From assembly GCA_017620795.1 (NCBI GenBank), contig JAGAUM010000073.1, forward strand, positions 1 through 13,802: DNA of 13,802 bases, written 5' to 3'. The first letter of the stretch is position 1; each line of letters begins with the position of its first letter. The stretch comes from Clostridia bacterium. Lineage in GTDB: Bacteria; Bacillota; Clostridia; RGIG8785. Below, in pieces: positions 11,767 to 13,802 of this stretch. The notes under the pieces were generated by a model, which saw nothing but the letters and a program-made list of their open reading frames with translations, ran no database searches and had not been told where the DNA came from. A program made the translations under genes and the position numbers.

Positions 11767-13802
11767 TTATTTGCGAACCATAATGTCGCCAGCCAAAGGC
11801 TGAATGTTGGTTAGGCTATCCCAGAAGAATACCTTTGCAAAAGCGACATCGCCAGCATCGGGCAGGTAAATGCCGAAGTACTCTTCCTCGGAGGAACCTT
11901 CATCTGCCGCTTTGGAATTACCAATCAACTGACCGTTTTGGTCAAAGAAGAGGGTGAATACATTTTCAGCGTTGATGCCTTCGAAAGTAAAAGGAGTAAC
12001 ATATACGCCACCAGCATCAAACTCATCAGCAGCATCTGCATACTGATAAGTGAAGGTCGGATCGGGAATATAGCGAACCGAACCGGTATCACCGGAGTTC
12101 TTTAAGAAGCTGGAAATCCAACCCTTTTCGTCGGCATTACATGCAAGGATAATACGGATGACTTCACCCTTCTTAACGGGAATATCCAAAGAGCCGTCTC
12201 CGTTGATATCATTCGCCATAGTACCTTCGATGGCGGAAACCTTATTGTATTTCGGGTTGCCCGAAGCGTTAGCCGCGAAGATGGTATCTTCTGCCCCTTC
12301 TTCAGTAGCAGGAACGGTGATATCAAATGCACCATAGTTGTTGTAGGTGTACTTTAACAGTTCAGTATAAGAACCATCGGTTGCGTACTTGCGAACAGAA
12401 CCAATCACAGTATCCTTAATCCACCAACCGGGAACATTGGAATACAATACTTCGGTCAAATGGTCGGACAGGGTTACAGTACCGGTCTTGGGAGCAGTAA
12501 ATGCCCATGCAACACCATCGTAATCCACATAAGGCGTATTGGTCAGTGCCGTCCAACTCTTTTCGTTCATCGACCAGAAGTCAAACTTATTTGCACTGCC
12601 ATCGAAAGACGGAACACGGGGATACCAGTAAGAAGAACCCTGTGCATGGTTATACATATCATCGGAAACAGGAGAAATCTGAGTATTCTTACCATTGTCA
12701 CGGTACATCGGCTTAAAGGAACCGCCGTTGGTATCCATGTCAATATAACCTTCGTATGCGACTACTGCAGTAGGCGTGTTGTAGGTGGCCATATTGAAAT
12801 TGTAAGATTCAGAAACAGTGTCGCCATGAACAGTCGTGCTAAAGGTCCAGATGTTGAACTTTCTTACACCACCGTCGGGAGCCTTAACGGTCATTACAAC
12901 GGGGTTTGCACCGGCAGTTTCAGTGCTACGAACAGCAGGGTTACCATTATAAGACTCTGCAGACAATCCGGGAGCATTGGAACTACCCTTAGACGGGAAG
13001 GTACCGCCGGCATCTCTAAAGTCGTGCTTGCCAACTGCCATGATACGACCGTTACCCAGGTATTTTACCTTGGCTTCGTCACTGATGGTAACTTCTGCCT
13101 TTGCCCAGTCTGCATGGAGACCTAAGTCGATTTCGCCGAACATTGCACGCTCGGTCGCGTTGGTGTAGTAAGGCAGTAATAAACCGTCGTCCTCATAGCC
13201 TAACTGGGTCGTGTTGAACAGGTCGTAAGAGAAGGTGTCAACTGCCATAGAAGCGGCGTTGACATAAACCTTGGTAGAGGTGGTGTATAAGGGTTTGTCA
13301 CCATTTGCAGAGGACTTGCCCTTGGAATAGTAAGCTGCGGTTACGGTTGCGGCAACGCCACCTGCGTTCATCTTACCGGTCAGTTCGTATACACCTGCGT
13401 CTGCAGTCTCACGCAGGACTTCAGTGTTACCGGTAATGGTATATTCCATGGTACCCTTTGCTTCAGGGTTTAAGAGTTCACGGGACAGGTCAACCATCTT
13501 ATCACGCGGGGTAACCACTTCATAAAGCTCTTCGTAATTTGCAAAAGGAGCAGACAGTAACAGTTCGTCGTCTTCACCAAAGCGACCTAAGTAGTTCATG
13601 GTCAGCTGCGACAATGCAAATGCTTCGCTTCCGGCAACACCTGCAAAACGCAGATAGATCTTGTCGCCCTTGTTGACACGAACGGCGCCCTTATTCTGAA
13701 TCATCCAACTGTGGTTGGAAGAGGCAGGCAGGTATGCCCAGTAGATATCGGCTACATCACTACGGGCATAATTGCCCCCCCAGTCACAGGTGGGCTGAAC
13801 CC
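11767..13802 (-). CDS. Large modular, probably secreted or surface protein, C-terminal part (partial)
   Basis: The frame stays open from the stop at 11767 to the right window edge: 645 residues from the Met at 13704 plus about 32 residues upstream, so that Met is internal and the true start is outside. I do not recognise a catalytic domain. The protein is rich in Gly, Asn, Thr, Tyr and Asp with few Cys, typical of beta-sandwich extracellular proteins. Two comparable module pieces are visible: VNKGDKIYLRFAG (from the Val about nine residues after the 13704 Met) and VKKGEVIRIILACN late in the protein, the latter preceded by AFTAPKTGTVTLS and followed by PDPTFTYQ. This resembles accessory jelly-roll modules of clostridial surface proteins. 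A calcium-loop-like DINGDGSLD is at 12184-12210. The end, KVFFWDSLTNIQPLA, resembles terminal beta-strand motifs of such proteins. Confidence 0.72.
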   Translation of the reverse strand, partial: VQPTCDWGGNYARSDVADIYWAYLPASSNHSWMIQNKGAVRVNKGDKIYLRFAGVAGSEAFALSQLTMNYLGRFGEDDELLLSAPFANYEELYEVVTPRDKMVDLSRELLNPEAKGTMEYTITGNTEVLRETADAGVYELTGKMNAGGVAATVTAAYYSKGKSSANGDKPLYTTSTKVYVNAASMAVDTFSYDLFNTTQLGYEDDGLLLPYYTNATERAMFGEIDLGLHADWAKAEVTISDEAKVKYLGNGRIMAVGKHDFRDAGGTFPSKGSSNAPGLSAESYNGNPAVRSTETAGANPVVMTVKAPDGGVRKFNIWTFSTTVHGDTVSESYNFNMATYNTPTAVVAYEGYIDMDTNGGSFKPMYRDNGKNTQISPVSDDMYNHAQGSSYWYPRVPSFDGSANKFDFWSMNEKSWTALTNTPYVDYDGVAWAFTAPKTGTVTLSDHLTEVLYSNVPGWWIKDTVIGSVRKYATDGSYTELLKYTYNNYGAFDITVPATEEGAEDTIFAANASGNPKYNKVSAIEGTMANDINGDGSLDIPVKKGEVIRIILACNADEKGWISSFLKNSGDTGSVRYIPDPTFTYQYADAADEFDAGGVYVTPFTFEGINAENVFTLFFDQNGQLIGNSKAADEGSSEEEYFGIYLPDAGDVAFAKVFFWDSLTNIQPLAGDIMVRK

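Noticed and set aside
12184..12210. Dockerin in the surface protein
   Set aside because: Only one calcium-loop-like segment is seen; a dockerin needs a duplicated pair with the accompanying helices.
12460..13125. Long 221-codon plus-strand reading frame inside the surface protein gene
   Set aside because: It lies wholly antisense to a well-supported coding frame, has no fitting Shine-Dalgarno or promoter, and its translation is rich in Cys, His and Arg without domain character; it looks like a codon-bias shadow.
13774..13782. Possible frameshift at a run of seven C residues
   Set aside because: Translation reads sensibly through it (DWGGNYARSD) and the frame stays open to the window edge.

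Overview
The window looks like a chromosomal segment of an anaerobic Clostridia-type Firmicute, probably near the Ruminococcaceae/Oscillospiraceae. This is inference from the protein families, the strong Gram-positive Shine-Dalgarno sites, consensus sigma-A promoters, a ZTP riboswitch and intrinsic terminators. I see no mobile element, CRISPR array, tRNA or rRNA.

Region 1 (1-5288, minus strand) is a purine biosynthesis operon. It starts from a consensus promoter (TTGACA, 17 bp, TATAAT; 5260-5288) followed by a ZTP (pfl) riboswitch with an overlapping intrinsic terminator (5130-5246). The order of transcription is purE, purC, a purF-like gene, purM, purN, a PurO-like IMP cyclohydrolase, and the first codons of a stand-alone AICAR transformylase cut by the window edge. 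Genes are packed with 1-13 bp gaps or short overlaps, except for a 73-bp gap with a hairpin between purC and purF. Several enzymes are unusual versions: the PurF-like protein has no N-terminal catalytic cysteine and has lost most glutamine-site residues, PurC has a divergent C-terminal motif, and the last two steps use split PurO/AICAR-transformylase proteins instead of bifunctional PurH.

Region 2 (5285-8040, minus strand) is a cell-envelope operon of four genes: a multi-pass membrane protein, a small membrane-anchored beta-rich protein, the lytic transglycosylase mltG, and uppP. The pur promoter overlaps the uppP stop codon and no terminator separates them, so the riboswitch terminator probably also catches read-through from this operon.

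Region 3 (8091-9342, plus strand) is an HtrA-type membrane-anchored serine protease, divergent from region 2, ending at a bidirectional terminator shared with region 4. Region 4 (9341-10812, minus strand) is malQ, a 4-alpha-glucanotransferase. Region 5 (10822-11725, plus strand) is a sugar phosphate isomerase/epimerase-like TIM-barrel protein, divergently transcribed from malQ with the two -35 boxes only 9 bp apart.

Region 6 (11731-13802, minus strand) is the 3' part of a large modular, probably secreted or surface protein that continues beyond the window. No gene-free stretch exceeds 300 bases; the longest (5116-5284) holds the riboswitch.
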